Below the pieces are notes generated by a model. The model was given only the letters and a program-made list of their open reading frames with translations. It was not told the DNA's origin and searched no databases. 64,000 bases of DNA, from the NCBI GenBank assembly GCA_040221475.1, contig JAVKEJ010000005.1, positions 62,001-126,000 on the forward strand, in the 5' to 3' direction. The first letter of the stretch is position 1; every line of letters starts with the position of its first letter. This DNA comes from WLXB01 sp040221475 (GTDB lineage: Bacteria; Pseudomonadota; Alphaproteobacteria; Rhodospirillales; Rhodospirillaceae). Positions 33,171 through 41,382 of the stretch are shown one piece after another. The translations under genes and the position numbers were made by a program.

Positions 33171-34382
33171 TCAAGTGATCAGGTAAGAATCCCGCACGCT
33201 ATCAATCATCGAGGTGCGCATCAGGAAGGCTTTGGCCAACGCCGGATCAGCGGCAGCCTGCATATACTTTTCCTGCTGTTTTTTATGCGCTTCCGCGTCG
33301 GCCGCTTCGATGGCCTTTTTATTGGCGATGGACTGCGCCTGGACAAACTCTTTGCAGATGATGCGGCGCTGACGGTCGTACAAATCAAGGATGCTGTCGT
33401 TGGCTTCACCCGCAACCATCATCATCAGTTTTTCAGCCAGATTGATGGCATCATGGATGCCACCATTCATGCCCATGCCTCCGAGTGGGTTGTTGACGTG
33501 CGCTGAGTCGCCGCCCAAGAGGATGCGGCCGATGCGGTAGGTCGACGCCACACGCTGGTGTACATTGTAAAGTGTGCGGTGCTTAACCTCGAAGTCGCCT
33601 TCAAAGTCGGCCAGGAAGTGCAAACGCTCCTGGATATATTCATCAGACAGCAGTTGTTCGTTGGTATATTCGGGTGGTGTTGGGAAGAGGCAGCGCCAGA
33701 GGTTGTTACAGCGCAACAACACGCACCATTCATCAGGGTCAGAGACGTAATTGACCCAGGCCAACCCAGGGAAATGGTCTTGTAACGGATAGGATGTTGA
33801 GGCGACCAGGAATTTCTCAGGATAGGTGAAGCCTTCGAACTCAATAGAGGCTTTGCGACGGATGGCACTGTTGGCCCCGTCGCCCCCAAACACGATGGAA
33901 CCGCGAATGTGCTGCTCACCTTCCGGCGTTTCAACGGTTACGGTCACGCTTTCATCGTCTTGCGACACGTTGGTAACCTTGTGATTGAAACGCACTTCCG
34001 CGTTGGGCATGTCTTCCAGTATACGGCAGACAATGCGGGTCAGGCGGAACTGCTCGGTCTGCAAACGATAGTGATGCTTTGTGGTATCGCCCAGCATGGC
34101 CATTTCAAAGTCGGCATATTCGCCGGTGCGTCGATCGCGGTATTGATAGTTCGGCACCAGAAGTCCGGTACCAATTAACTCCTCAGTGATGCCGAGTTCA
34201 TCGAGCATATCCAAGGTCGGCGGATGCCAAGTGGAAGCCCGCAAATCTTCTGGGAGTTCGCTGTCCGCCTCAAGCAGCACAATCGGGACGTTTTTCTGTG
34301 CCAGATAGAGGGCCAAGGTACATCCGACGGGACCCGCGCCTGCTATGATGACCGGATCTTTGCCCATGATATTAATCGACAT
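33171..34382 (-). CDS. FAD-dependent aromatic monooxygenase (class A type)
   Basis: About 403 residues from the ATG at 34382, behind AAGGA; fifteen further codons upstream lack support. The FAD-binding motif GAGPVG is at residues 15-20, and GGDSAHVNNPLGGMGMNGGIHDAINL near the second half is the second FAD/ribityl site of the PHBH/MhpA group. These enzymes hydroxylate phenols or pyridinols with NAD(P)H and O2. It sits between a flavin reductase gene and a maleate-isomerase-like gene. The substrate is not known. Confidence 0.88.
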   Translation of the reverse strand: MSINIMGKDPVIIAGAGPVGCTLALYLAQKNVPIVLLEADSELPEDLRASTWHPPTLDMLDELGITEELIGTGLLVPNYQYRDRRTGEYADFEMAMLGDTTKHHYRLQTEQFRLTRIVCRILEDMPNAEVRFNHKVTNVSQDDESVTVTVETPEGEQHIRGSIVFGGDGANSAIRRKASIEFEGFTYPEKFLVASTSYPLQDHFPGLAWVNYVSDPDEWCVLLRCNNLWRCLFPTPPEYTNEQLLSDEYIQERLHFLADFEGDFEVKHRTLYNVHQRVASTYRIGRILLGGDSAHVNNPLGGMGMNGGIHDAINLAEKLMMMVAGEANDSILDLYDRQRRIICKEFVQAQSIANKKAIEAADAEAHKKQQEKYMQAAADPALAKAFLMRTSMIDSVRDSYLIT

Positions 34383-34554
34383 ACTGTTGCGTCCTTGAAC
34401 TCTTAAGATAGAAGCCGGACGTGACAACGCCCTGGCAAACTGTTGGATACGGTTTTAGCACTCGTCCTAGGAGGAACAAGGCAGGCTACCCAGTTATCCA
34501 CGCCGTGATCAGTAATAGGTCATGGCCGTTGAGCAGGCGCGACACAGTTCTCTT

Positions 34555-35142
34555 TTATCGTTCAGGAAGCGAATGAAATGCTCCACCGTGGAATAAAAGT
34601 GGAGCTTTACTGAGATTGAAGACCCGGCGCACGCGGCCCACGATGATGTCGTGGTCCCCCCCGGGGTGACGCGCTTCCACATCGCATTCCAAATACGCGA
34701 CGCAGCCATCAATGATCGGGATACCCCGCAATCCGGGATGGGTTTTGACATTTTTGAATTTGTCTGCCCCGGATTGAGCAAACTTCATGGCCAGTTCTTC
34801 TTGTGCGGCGGATAAGACATTCACCACAAACGGATCGCCCGCTTTGAATAAGCCAAAACTGGGCGTGGTGCGGGCAATGCTCCAGAGGATGAGCGGTGGA
34901 TCCAGGGAGAGGGAGTTAAATGAGTTTGCGGTGATCCCGACCCACTCATCATCCGGTGAAATTGTAGTAACAGCGGTAACACCTGTGCAAAACTGGCCCA
35001 GGGTATCCCGGAAGGCCCGACGGGCCTCCGCGCTTATGGAAGGATCAAGGCCGGATTCGCCATCAATTGTTAAATCATTGGTTTCGTCAGCCTGCAAACC
35101 GATTTTAGCATTGGTGGGAGATAGAGAAGAGTCAGTGCTCAC
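34555..35142 (-). CDS. flavin reductase-like FMN-binding protein
   Basis: 195 residues from a GTG at 35142, with only a weak ribosome site. The domain begins about residue 40: FRDTLGQFCTGVTAVTT, GITANSFNSLSLDPPLILWSI, PSFGLFKAGDPFVVNVLS, typical of HpaC/flavin-reductase-like FMN proteins. It supplies reduced flavin to an oxygenase, possibly one elsewhere since the adjacent monooxygenase looks self-sufficient. It is first in the minus-strand catabolic unit and divergent from the IclR regulator. Confidence 0.86.
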   Translation of the reverse strand: MSTDSSLSPTNAKIGLQADETNDLTIDGESGLDPSISAEARRAFRDTLGQFCTGVTAVTTISPDDEWVGITANSFNSLSLDPPLILWSIARTTPSFGLFKAGDPFVVNVLSAAQEELAMKFAQSGADKFKNVKTHPGLRGIPIIDGCVAYLECDVEARHPGGDHDIIVGRVRRVFNLSKAPLLFHGGAFHSLPER

Positions 35143-35163
35143 AGTAAATCCATTTGTAAGGGT

Positions 35164-35208
35164 CGTAACCGCCCTATATCCTTTAAAAGGCGTAACCGTC
35201 CCATATCC
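35164..35208. promoter_or_regulatory. direct repeat operator candidate, 27-bp period
   Basis: CGTAACCGCCCTATATCC at 35164-35181 recurs as CGTAACCGTCCCATATCC at 35191-35208 with two mismatches, 27 bp apart, just upstream of the flavin reductase start. Likely bound by a regulator of the catabolic unit. Confidence 0.55.
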
Positions 35209-35245
35209 ATCACATTTTTATCGGCTATTAAAGGCATTAGGGCAT

Positions 35246-35267
35246 GATATTGGTTAACACCAATATC
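35246..35267. promoter_or_regulatory. inverted repeat operator candidate in IclR divergent region
   Basis: GATATTGGT-TAAC-ACCAATATC: perfect 9-bp arms with a 4-base spacer, central to the 325-bp gap (35143-35467) between the flavin reductase and IclR genes. IclR proteins usually bind such palindromes in divergent promoters. Confidence 0.6.
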
Positions 35268-35467
35268 TAGTATTTTAGGATGATAGCGCCCTCGAACCCC
35301 ATATGATGTCCATCTGATGGTCGGTTTGATATACCCTCGTGTTCAATTGCACCACAGGCGGTCTTATACCTCCACAGAGTGGTCAGGATTGGACGATCAG
35401 GGCCGCACCTATAGACACTTCGTATGTTTCCAGGACGACACATCACCCTTATCCGGGACACGCACTT

Positions 35468-36268
35468 ATGCCGACAAAAAAACAAAGCGAAGACTCCGTT
35501 CGCCCAATCCGAGCGTTGATGCGCGGACTAGACGCTCTGCAGCAACTTAATCGCCACAATGGCGCAACCGTGACCGATGTAGCCAAAGCCGTAAAACTGC
35601 CACGAACCACGGCCTATCGGGTTTTGGAAACCTTATGTGTCGCCGGCTATGCCGTCCGAGATCAGAGCGACGATCGTTATCGCCTGACCACAAAAGTCCG
35701 CTCGCTGTCGGACGGCTATGATGATGAATCCTGGGTGCAAGAGATTGCCAAGCCCATGCTGAACAAGCTGGCGGGAGATGTGGTGTGGCCTTTGGCCATC
35801 TCAACGCTCAGCGGTATGTCGATGTTGGTTCGGGAAACCACTGACCGCGACAGCCCCCTCGCCCTTGAACGCTATTCCGCCGGATTGCGGGTGCCGATTT
35901 TGGGGTCTTCTTCCGGACGTGTGTACTTGGCATTCTGCAGCGAAGAGCAGCGGGACGTGCTGCTGGAAGTTCTCAAGAAATCAGACCGTGTGGAAGACAC
36001 CATTGCCCGCGATCGCGAGATGGTGAGCCGGATTTTATCGGAAGTGCGACGCAACGGGTACGCCATATACGACAATCCTTCGATGTCGGAAACCAGCATT
36101 GCCGTGCCATTGTTTGTGAAAGGCAACGTGATTGGCGGCCTGGTGGTGCGGTTTATCCGCTCGGCCATTACGGCAGATCAGGCCATCGATAAACACTTCG
36201 GTTTTATGCAAGAGACGGCCAAAGCCATCGGCGCTGCCTTTGATGAAGCGCATACACCAGTCAAATAA
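35468..36268 (+). CDS. IclR-family transcriptional regulator
   Basis: About 266 residues from ATG 35468; the longer open frame upstream crosses the operator region and is not credible. The N-terminal winged HTH (RGLDALQQLNRHNGATVTDVAKAVKLPRTTAYRVLETL) is followed by the IclR effector domain with GRVYLAF, RRNGYAIYDNPSMSETSIAVPLF and VIGGLVVRF. It likely controls the divergent flavin reductase, monooxygenase, isomerase and deacetylase genes and itself, in response to a pathway intermediate. Confidence 0.9.
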   Translation: MPTKKQSEDSVRPIRALMRGLDALQQLNRHNGATVTDVAKAVKLPRTTAYRVLETLCVAGYAVRDQSDDRYRLTTKVRSLSDGYDDESWVQEIAKPMLNKLAGDVVWPLAISTLSGMSMLVRETTDRDSPLALERYSAGLRVPILGSSSGRVYLAFCSEEQRDVLLEVLKKSDRVEDTIARDREMVSRILSEVRRNGYAIYDNPSMSETSIAVPLFVKGNVIGGLVVRFIRSAITADQAIDKHFGFMQETAKAIGAAFDEAHTPVK

Positions 36269-36455
36269 CCTATTCCTGGTCGTCCATCTTTAAGCTCTGA
36301 AACAGGGCTCATCTGTCAGTCTCGCAGATGCGGCTGCGCTCGCTCTTAAGCCGAGCCATTGCGACCTGCCGGACGTCCTAACCTCCCACCGATGCTGATG
36401 CGTCGACAAGCGACCGACCGTGATTCATAAAAATATGGGTTTCCACAAAATATAT

Positions 36456-36480
36456 ATTGATAATGATAATTATTATCAAT
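36456..36480. promoter_or_regulatory. Fur box
   Basis: The core GATAATGATAATTATTATC at 36459-36477 differs from the classic 19-bp Fur consensus at a single position, and the arms ATTGATAAT/ATTATCAAT form a perfect palindrome. It lies 50 bp before the siderophore receptor start. Confidence 0.9.
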
Positions 36481-36498
36481 AAGAAGGAGGTGTTGCGA

Positions 36499-36513
36499 AT
36501 GAATCTTAACTAA
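36499..36513 (+). other. four-codon leader mini-ORF (MNLN)
   Basis: ATG AAT CTT AAC TAA, preceded by a near-perfect AAGGAGG site at 36484-36490. The following receptor gene has only a distant AAGGA, so ribosomes may load here first. A chance ATG is possible. Confidence 0.4.
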
Positions 36514-36529
36514 GGATCTAACACCCACC

Positions 36530-38626
36530 ATGCGGCACACACACACGTTAAAGCTCACCACTGTTCTTGCTCCCCTCCTCCTATCTGGCACAGCACTTGG
36601 CAAAGAAGCCTTGGACGAAGTTATCGTGACCGGAAAATATCTCTCACTCGACAAACTGAACGCCGTGAAAACACCAACACCGATTATCGACGTGCCGCAG
36701 AGCCTCTCGATCGTCAGTAGCGAACAAATTGCCAAACAGGCGTTCACCAATTTCGGGGATGTACTGCGCTATACGCCGGGTCTCTCCATTAGCCAGGGCG
36801 AAGGCCACAGAGATGCAATCATCATTCGCGGCAACCAAACCACGGCAGACTTTTTCCTCGACGGATTGAGAGACGACGTCCAATACTTCCGACCCCTATA
36901 CAACTTGCAGCAAATTGAAATCCTGCGTGGCTCTAACGCACTGCTGTTTGGGCGTGGCGGCGCAGGCGGCGTGATCAACCGGGTAACAAAACGACCAGAG
37001 TTTGGTGAGCAATTCACGGGCTTTACAACAAGTCTCGATACGTTTGGAGCCTATAACATCGCTGGTGATGTAAATTACGCGATTGGTGACACGGTCGCCT
37101 TGCGCTTCAATGCCTTTTACGACGGCCTGAACAATCACCGCGATTTTTTTGATGGCGAGCGGTTTGCACTTAACCCCACCTATGCTTTTCAAGCCTCGCC
37201 GGACACGGACGTTCTGTTGTCCTACGAATACGTGGATGATGATCGTATTGTAGACCGTGGTGTGCCGTCACAAAATGTCGATGGAGGACCTGATGTTCCG
37301 TTAGACGGGTTTAACAAGACCTTTTTTGGCTCCCCGGACGAAAACATCACGACCCTTGAAGCGCACATTTTCCGAACCCGGGTTGACCACACCTTCTCTG
37401 ACTCCTTACGTGGAAATGTTACGGCTCAATACGCTGATTTCGAAAAGCTCTATAAGAACCTTTATGCGAGTGAAAAAATTTTGGTCACGAATGGAACGTT
37501 CGCGGAAGTGGAGTTCGATGGTTACCTCGACACCACACATCGCGAAAACCTGATCATTCAGGCCAATCTGGTTGGTGAATTCGAAACCGGACGCTTCGGA
37601 CACACGATCTTGTTTGGAGCTGAATTTGGTACTCAAGACACAGCCAACGCGCGTAACGACAACGTGTTTGCCTCTAACGGTGATGATCAATTATTGATCC
37701 CCTTCACGGACCCGCTGAGCATTCCAGAATTCTCTTTTTCAAACCCAGCCCGTGATCGAACCTCTGAAGTCGAGTTTGCATCGATATACTTTCAAGATCA
37801 GGTCGATCTGACCGAAAGCCTCAAAATCGTTCTCGGTGGGCGCTTTGATCGGTTCGACATTGAGGTCAACGATCTCTTCAATGGCGCGCAATTCCGTCGC
37901 CTTGACGAAGAATTCACACCACGACTGGGAGCCATCTTTAAGCCAGAAGATAATGTTTCGTTTTACGCCAGCTACAGCGAAACCTTCCTGCCCCGCTCCG
38001 GTGATCAATTCCTGACCCTCAACCTGGATGCAGAAAGCACACGCCCACAATTCTACAAGAACAAAGAAGTTGGCGTGAAGTGGGATATTACGTCGGATCT
38101 GAGCTTTACAGCGGCTGCATTCGACTTAGATCGTGAGAGCTTCACATCAGTTGATCCAGAAGATGCGGCTCAAGTGATCATTATCGAAGGATCTGAAACC
38201 AAAGGATTCGAAGTTCAGTTAACCGGCAACCTTACGGACCAGTGGTTCGTCACAACTGGCTATAGTTATCTGGACGGTAAGGTTCAGCGTGTGGACGGAA
38301 GTGGTGCCGATGGCAACAGAACACGCCAGACGCCTGAACATATGTTCTCAGTCTGGAACACTTATCAGGTGAGCGACGTGCTTGGATTTGGCTTGGGCGC
38401 CACCTATCAAGATGCTTTCTTTGTGACCGAAGATAACTCGGTCGAGGTCCCCAGCTATATCCGCTTTGATGCAGCAGCGTATTACGACCTCTCAGAGGAC
38501 GTTCGCCTTCAGCTCAACATTGAGAACCTGCTGGATGAAACCTATTTCCCAGATGCGCATAGCAACGACAACATCACAACAGGCGAACCAATCAATGCAC
38601 GGTTCTCGGTTAATGTTAAATTCTAG
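36530..38626 (+). CDS. TonB-dependent siderophore receptor
   Basis: 698 residues. Signal peptide MRHTHTLKLTTVLAPLLLSGTALG, TonB box-like DEVIVTG, plug domain with DVPQSLSIVSSEQI, IIIRGNQTTADFFLDGLRDDVQYFRPLYNLQQIEILRGSNALLFGRGGAGGVINR, and a barrel ending in SVNVKF. The plug sequence resembles Fiu-type catecholate siderophore receptors. Iron control is supported by the Fur box 50 bp upstream. A hairpin terminator follows the stop. It is a single-gene unit. Confidence 0.93.
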   Translation: MRHTHTLKLTTVLAPLLLSGTALGKEALDEVIVTGKYLSLDKLNAVKTPTPIIDVPQSLSIVSSEQIAKQAFTNFGDVLRYTPGLSISQGEGHRDAIIIRGNQTTADFFLDGLRDDVQYFRPLYNLQQIEILRGSNALLFGRGGAGGVINRVTKRPEFGEQFTGFTTSLDTFGAYNIAGDVNYAIGDTVALRFNAFYDGLNNHRDFFDGERFALNPTYAFQASPDTDVLLSYEYVDDDRIVDRGVPSQNVDGGPDVPLDGFNKTFFGSPDENITTLEAHIFRTRVDHTFSDSLRGNVTAQYADFEKLYKNLYASEKILVTNGTFAEVEFDGYLDTTHRENLIIQANLVGEFETGRFGHTILFGAEFGTQDTANARNDNVFASNGDDQLLIPFTDPLSIPEFSFSNPARDRTSEVEFASIYFQDQVDLTESLKIVLGGRFDRFDIEVNDLFNGAQFRRLDEEFTPRLGAIFKPEDNVSFYASYSETFLPRSGDQFLTLNLDAESTRPQFYKNKEVGVKWDITSDLSFTAAAFDLDRESFTSVDPEDAAQVIIIEGSETKGFEVQLTGNLTDQWFVTTGYSYLDGKVQRVDGSGADGNRTRQTPEHMFSVWNTYQVSDVLGFGLGATYQDAFFVTEDNSVEVPSYIRFDAAAYYDLSEDVRLQLNIENLLDETYFPDAHSNDNITTGEPINARFSVNVKF

Positions 38627-38650
38627 AAGCACAAAAATATGAAACCCTAA

Positions 38651-38680
38651 AAAGGGCGGCTTTTAATAAAGCCGCCCTTT
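38651..38680 (+). terminator. terminator hairpin after the siderophore receptor
   Basis: Perfect 13-bp stem AAAGGGCGGCTTT / AAAGCCGCCCTTT with a short TAAT loop; the T-tract is weak (TTTGTTGTTG). Confidence 0.7.
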
Positions 38681-38783
38681 GTTGTTGTGAAAACGTGCCT
38701 AGATACCGTTGGCTGAAAGCTGTAAAAGCTGGCAACAAAGTACACACCCACGCGCCGTTCGCCTGAGATGAAAAGAGGCCCAA

Positions 38784-40373
38784 ATGTCTGAAGCAGTTGA
38801 TAGATCCGCCGGATCACATTCCACCCTGATTAAGACCCTGACGGGAATTTTAGGCCACGATAACATCATCACCGATGAAGCCGAGCGCAGTTATTATTCG
38901 CAGGATGTTTACAACCAGGGCCCAGCCGTGCTGGCCGTGCTGCAACCGGACACGATAGAGAAATTGTCCCAAGTGATAGCCGCAGCCACCAGCCAAGGCG
39001 TTGCTGTATTTCCGCGCGGCGGCGGGTTTTCTTACACCGACGGCTACATTCCAACGACCAGCAACAGTGTCACCATCGATACGCGAAAGCTAAACCGCAT
39101 TGTCGAGATCAACACAGAAGACATGTATGTTACGGTCGAAGCCGGTTGCACTTGGGCTGCGCTTGAGGACGCGCTGTCTGACAAAGGTGTGCGACCGGTG
39201 TTCTGGGGGCCGTTCTCGGGGCTGAACGCCACAGTTGGTGGTTCTATGTCACAAGGCAGCCTGACCTATGGCTCATCGAAATGGGGCCCATCCGGTGTCG
39301 CCGCAGAAGGAATGAAAGTGGTGGTATCTGACGGCAGCATTGTCACAACCGGATCCGCTGGACAGCCTAATCATTCACCATTTTTTCGTCACTACGGACC
39401 TGATCTGACCGGATTGTTTTGTAATGATGCTGGGGCCTTGGGCATTAAGGCGGAAATCACCCTGCGATTACAACGCCGTCTGCCGGTGGTCATGGGATTG
39501 TCGTACGCCTTTGAAAGCTTTGATGGTCTGCACAAAGGCATGGCGGCTGCGGCACGCGAAGGCTTACCGACAGAAGCCTTTGGTTTTGATACAACTGTGA
39601 TGAAAGTGTTCACTGGCGGACAAGGTCTGGCGCAAGACTTAAAGACACTTTGGGCCGTCGGAATAGCCGGGCGCAACATCTTCGCGGGCGCCTGGCAGAT
39701 GCTCAAAATTGCCCTGGCTGGAAAACGGTTCATCGACAAGTCCAACTATACGGCACACTTCATTTGCGAAGCGCGCGACATGCGCGAGATGAAATCCCAC
39801 CTCAAAGGTCTCCGCGCTGTCGTTGGCCCCTATGGCAACGAGATCGTCAACACTGTTCCCGCCGTTGTCCGCGCCTATCCTTTCCCGCCGTTCTCTTTAT
39901 TGGGGACAGCCGGTGAACGCTGGGTGCCGCTGCATGGCATCCTGCCCTTCTCGCGCGTTGCTGAATTCCAAGAGAAACTGGAAGCGCTGCACGCCCGCTA
40001 TCAAGACCAGATGGATCGCCACAAAGTGATTACGGCATCTATGTTTACGACACTCGCGACCAATGCCTTTTTGTATGAGCCGGTGTTTTATTGGGAAGAT
40101 GCCCGCGAGCCATTCCATGATCGCCACACCGACCCGGAGATGCTCAAGAAGTTGACCGACTTCCCTATCAACATGGAGGGCCGGGCGCTGGTGGAAGAAA
40201 TGAAAAAAGGCGTGATCGACTGCTTCTATTCCTGTGGTGGCACCCACATGCAGATTGGTAAAGTTTATCCCTACACGCGCGAACGAGACGCCGGGGCGCT
40301 GGCGTTGGTCAAAACACTTAAAGCCCATGTGGACCCCAAGGGCCTGATGAACCCGGGTGCGTTGGGACTATAA
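38784..40373 (+). CDS. FAD-linked oxidase (PCMH/VAO type)
   Basis: 529 residues with GAGG before the ATG. The PCMH-type FAD-binding domain spans roughly residues 40-230: QPDTIEKLSQVIAAATSQGVAVFPRGGGFSYTDGY, TIDTRKLNRIVEI, TVEAGCTWAALEDAL, NATVGGSMSQGS. The C-terminal substrate domain ends in AHVDPKGLMNPGALGL, typical of GlcD/VAO-like oxidoreductases. It oxidises a hydroxy acid or phenolic compound; the substrate is unknown. It stands alone after the siderophore receptor. Confidence 0.88.
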   Translation: MSEAVDRSAGSHSTLIKTLTGILGHDNIITDEAERSYYSQDVYNQGPAVLAVLQPDTIEKLSQVIAAATSQGVAVFPRGGGFSYTDGYIPTTSNSVTIDTRKLNRIVEINTEDMYVTVEAGCTWAALEDALSDKGVRPVFWGPFSGLNATVGGSMSQGSLTYGSSKWGPSGVAAEGMKVVVSDGSIVTTGSAGQPNHSPFFRHYGPDLTGLFCNDAGALGIKAEITLRLQRRLPVVMGLSYAFESFDGLHKGMAAAAREGLPTEAFGFDTTVMKVFTGGQGLAQDLKTLWAVGIAGRNIFAGAWQMLKIALAGKRFIDKSNYTAHFICEARDMREMKSHLKGLRAVVGPYGNEIVNTVPAVVRAYPFPPFSLLGTAGERWVPLHGILPFSRVAEFQEKLEALHARYQDQMDRHKVITASMFTTLATNAFLYEPVFYWEDAREPFHDRHTDPEMLKKLTDFPINMEGRALVEEMKKGVIDCFYSCGGTHMQIGKVYPYTRERDAGALALVKTLKAHVDPKGLMNPGALGL

Positions 40374-40566
40374 GAATTCGCCTTTACGGATAAGCCTGAC
40401 CGTCAGAGCGCACGTCGACGCCCAAAGAACACTCGGCAGGGGTTGCCGGGTCGGCACCAACGGCTACTCACTCTTGTCCTATGAGGGATTAGGACCGGGT
40501 GATCGTGCCCCCTAAAAACCCCCACAACCCATTGATATTATTGCGTTAACCTCTCGTTTACCAGAG

Positions 40567-40582
40567 TGGCACGGCGCTTGCA
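40567..40582 (+). promoter_or_regulatory. sigma-54 (-24/-12) promoter
   Basis: TGGCACGGCGCTTGCA matches the consensus TGGCACG-N4-TTGCW at every defined position. It lies about 70 bp before the ATG at 40650. No enhancer-binding protein gene is in the window. Confidence 0.88.
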
Positions 40583-40649
40583 TTCCTCTAGGCGAAGGCC
40601 ACCACGGCCACACAGTTTTATTTAGTGTTTGCGACTTAAGGAATACCCG

Positions 40650-41081
40650 ATGTCTGTGATCGACTTTATCGCCGTCCGCTCCAGCAAAGATGAAAACGCC
40701 TCACAAGCGGCGGGGGCCTTTTCTGCAGCAAGTGCGCTCGACAACGGCAAGGTCGGCAACGGTGCCTTATCTGCGAGCCAGTTCACACGTCATGTTTCGC
40801 ACATCGTCGAAGATGAAATGAAACGCGCACTGAAGCGCCATGTAGATGTGATTGACCCGCATGAAATGATTGCCATGGCCAAAGTGATTGCGGATTTGAA
40901 ATCCCGTTACTTGGCGATGGGTTTGATGGTGGCTTCCAATAAAACACCGATGACGGATAGCGAGCTGGAGGATATGCGCAGTCTTCGCATGCGCATCCAG
41001 GAAATGGAAGCTGCACATAACGAAATTAACGAAGCCATCATGGCGCACCTTGTGGATGTGAAAGGTGTCATGAAGGAATAA
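40650..41081 (+). CDS. hypothetical protein under a sigma-54 promoter
   Basis: 143 residues from ATG 40650, with TAAGGA at the right distance. The first 45 residues are polar and probably flexible; the rest is helical and charged, with a region (MTDSELEDMRSLRMRIQEMEAAHNEINEA) that could form a coiled coil. No signal peptide, membrane segment or recognised domain. The perfect sigma-54 promoter suggests expression with flagellar, nitrogen or related regulons, as is usual in alphaproteobacteria, but no flagellar gene is adjacent. Tandem terminators follow about 150 bp later. Confidence 0.8.
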   Translation: MSVIDFIAVRSSKDENASQAAGAFSAASALDNGKVGNGALSASQFTRHVSHIVEDEMKRALKRHVDVIDPHEMIAMAKVIADLKSRYLAMGLMVASNKTPMTDSELEDMRSLRMRIQEMEAAHNEINEAIMAHLVDVKGVMKE

Positions 41082-41233
41082 CGACATTCATACGTCTCGT
41101 CCCGGCTTGCCCAGCAAGTTTTTCAGACGTTGATACGGCCGGCCCTTACCATCCGGTCCTGGTTGACACTCCTCTAAGAGAGTGCATCCCCAAACGGTCC
41201 CTTACCAACCCGTCCCAGACTTAAGTCCCAATG

Positions 41234-41276
41234 CCCCGGCAACGCCTCGTCCCAAGGCCGCCGGGGTTTCTTTTTT
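41234..41276 (+). terminator. Rho-independent terminator, copy 1
   Basis: CCCCGGC pairs with GCCGGGG around a 20-base interior that may itself fold, followed by TTTCTTTTTT. Confidence 0.7.
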
Positions 41277-41293
41277 GCGGGTTCACCCACTGG

Positions 41294-41330
41294 GCAACGC
41301 CCCGTCCCAAGGCCGCCGGGGTTTCTTTTT
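41294..41330 (+). terminator. Rho-independent terminator, copy 2
   Basis: Second copy of the same segment (one base changed in the shared part); CCCCG pairs with CGGGG, followed by TTTCTTTTT. Confidence 0.6.
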
Positions 41331-41382
41331 ATCTGGTCCATTATCTTTGTGGGTTCACCATCTTTGTGGGTTCACCCACTAT

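Larger units (their letters stand above)
41082..41382. other. intergenic region with duplicated terminators
   Basis: No gene seen in these 301 bp. A 37-38 base segment is duplicated 55 bp apart, each copy ending in a GC-rich stem and a T-run; short GGGTTCACC repeats follow. Confidence 0.6.

Noticed and set aside
34509..34781. Minus-strand open frame beside the flavin reductase
   Set aside because: It overlaps the reductase in another frame and has no recognisable features.
35339..35467. N-terminal extension of the IclR regulator
   Set aside because: It runs through the divergent operator region and does not resemble the family; ATG 35468 fits.
36589..36605. TGGCACAGCACTTGG resembles a sigma-54 promoter
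   Set aside because: It lies inside the siderophore receptor coding region and the essential GC of the -12 element is not matched.
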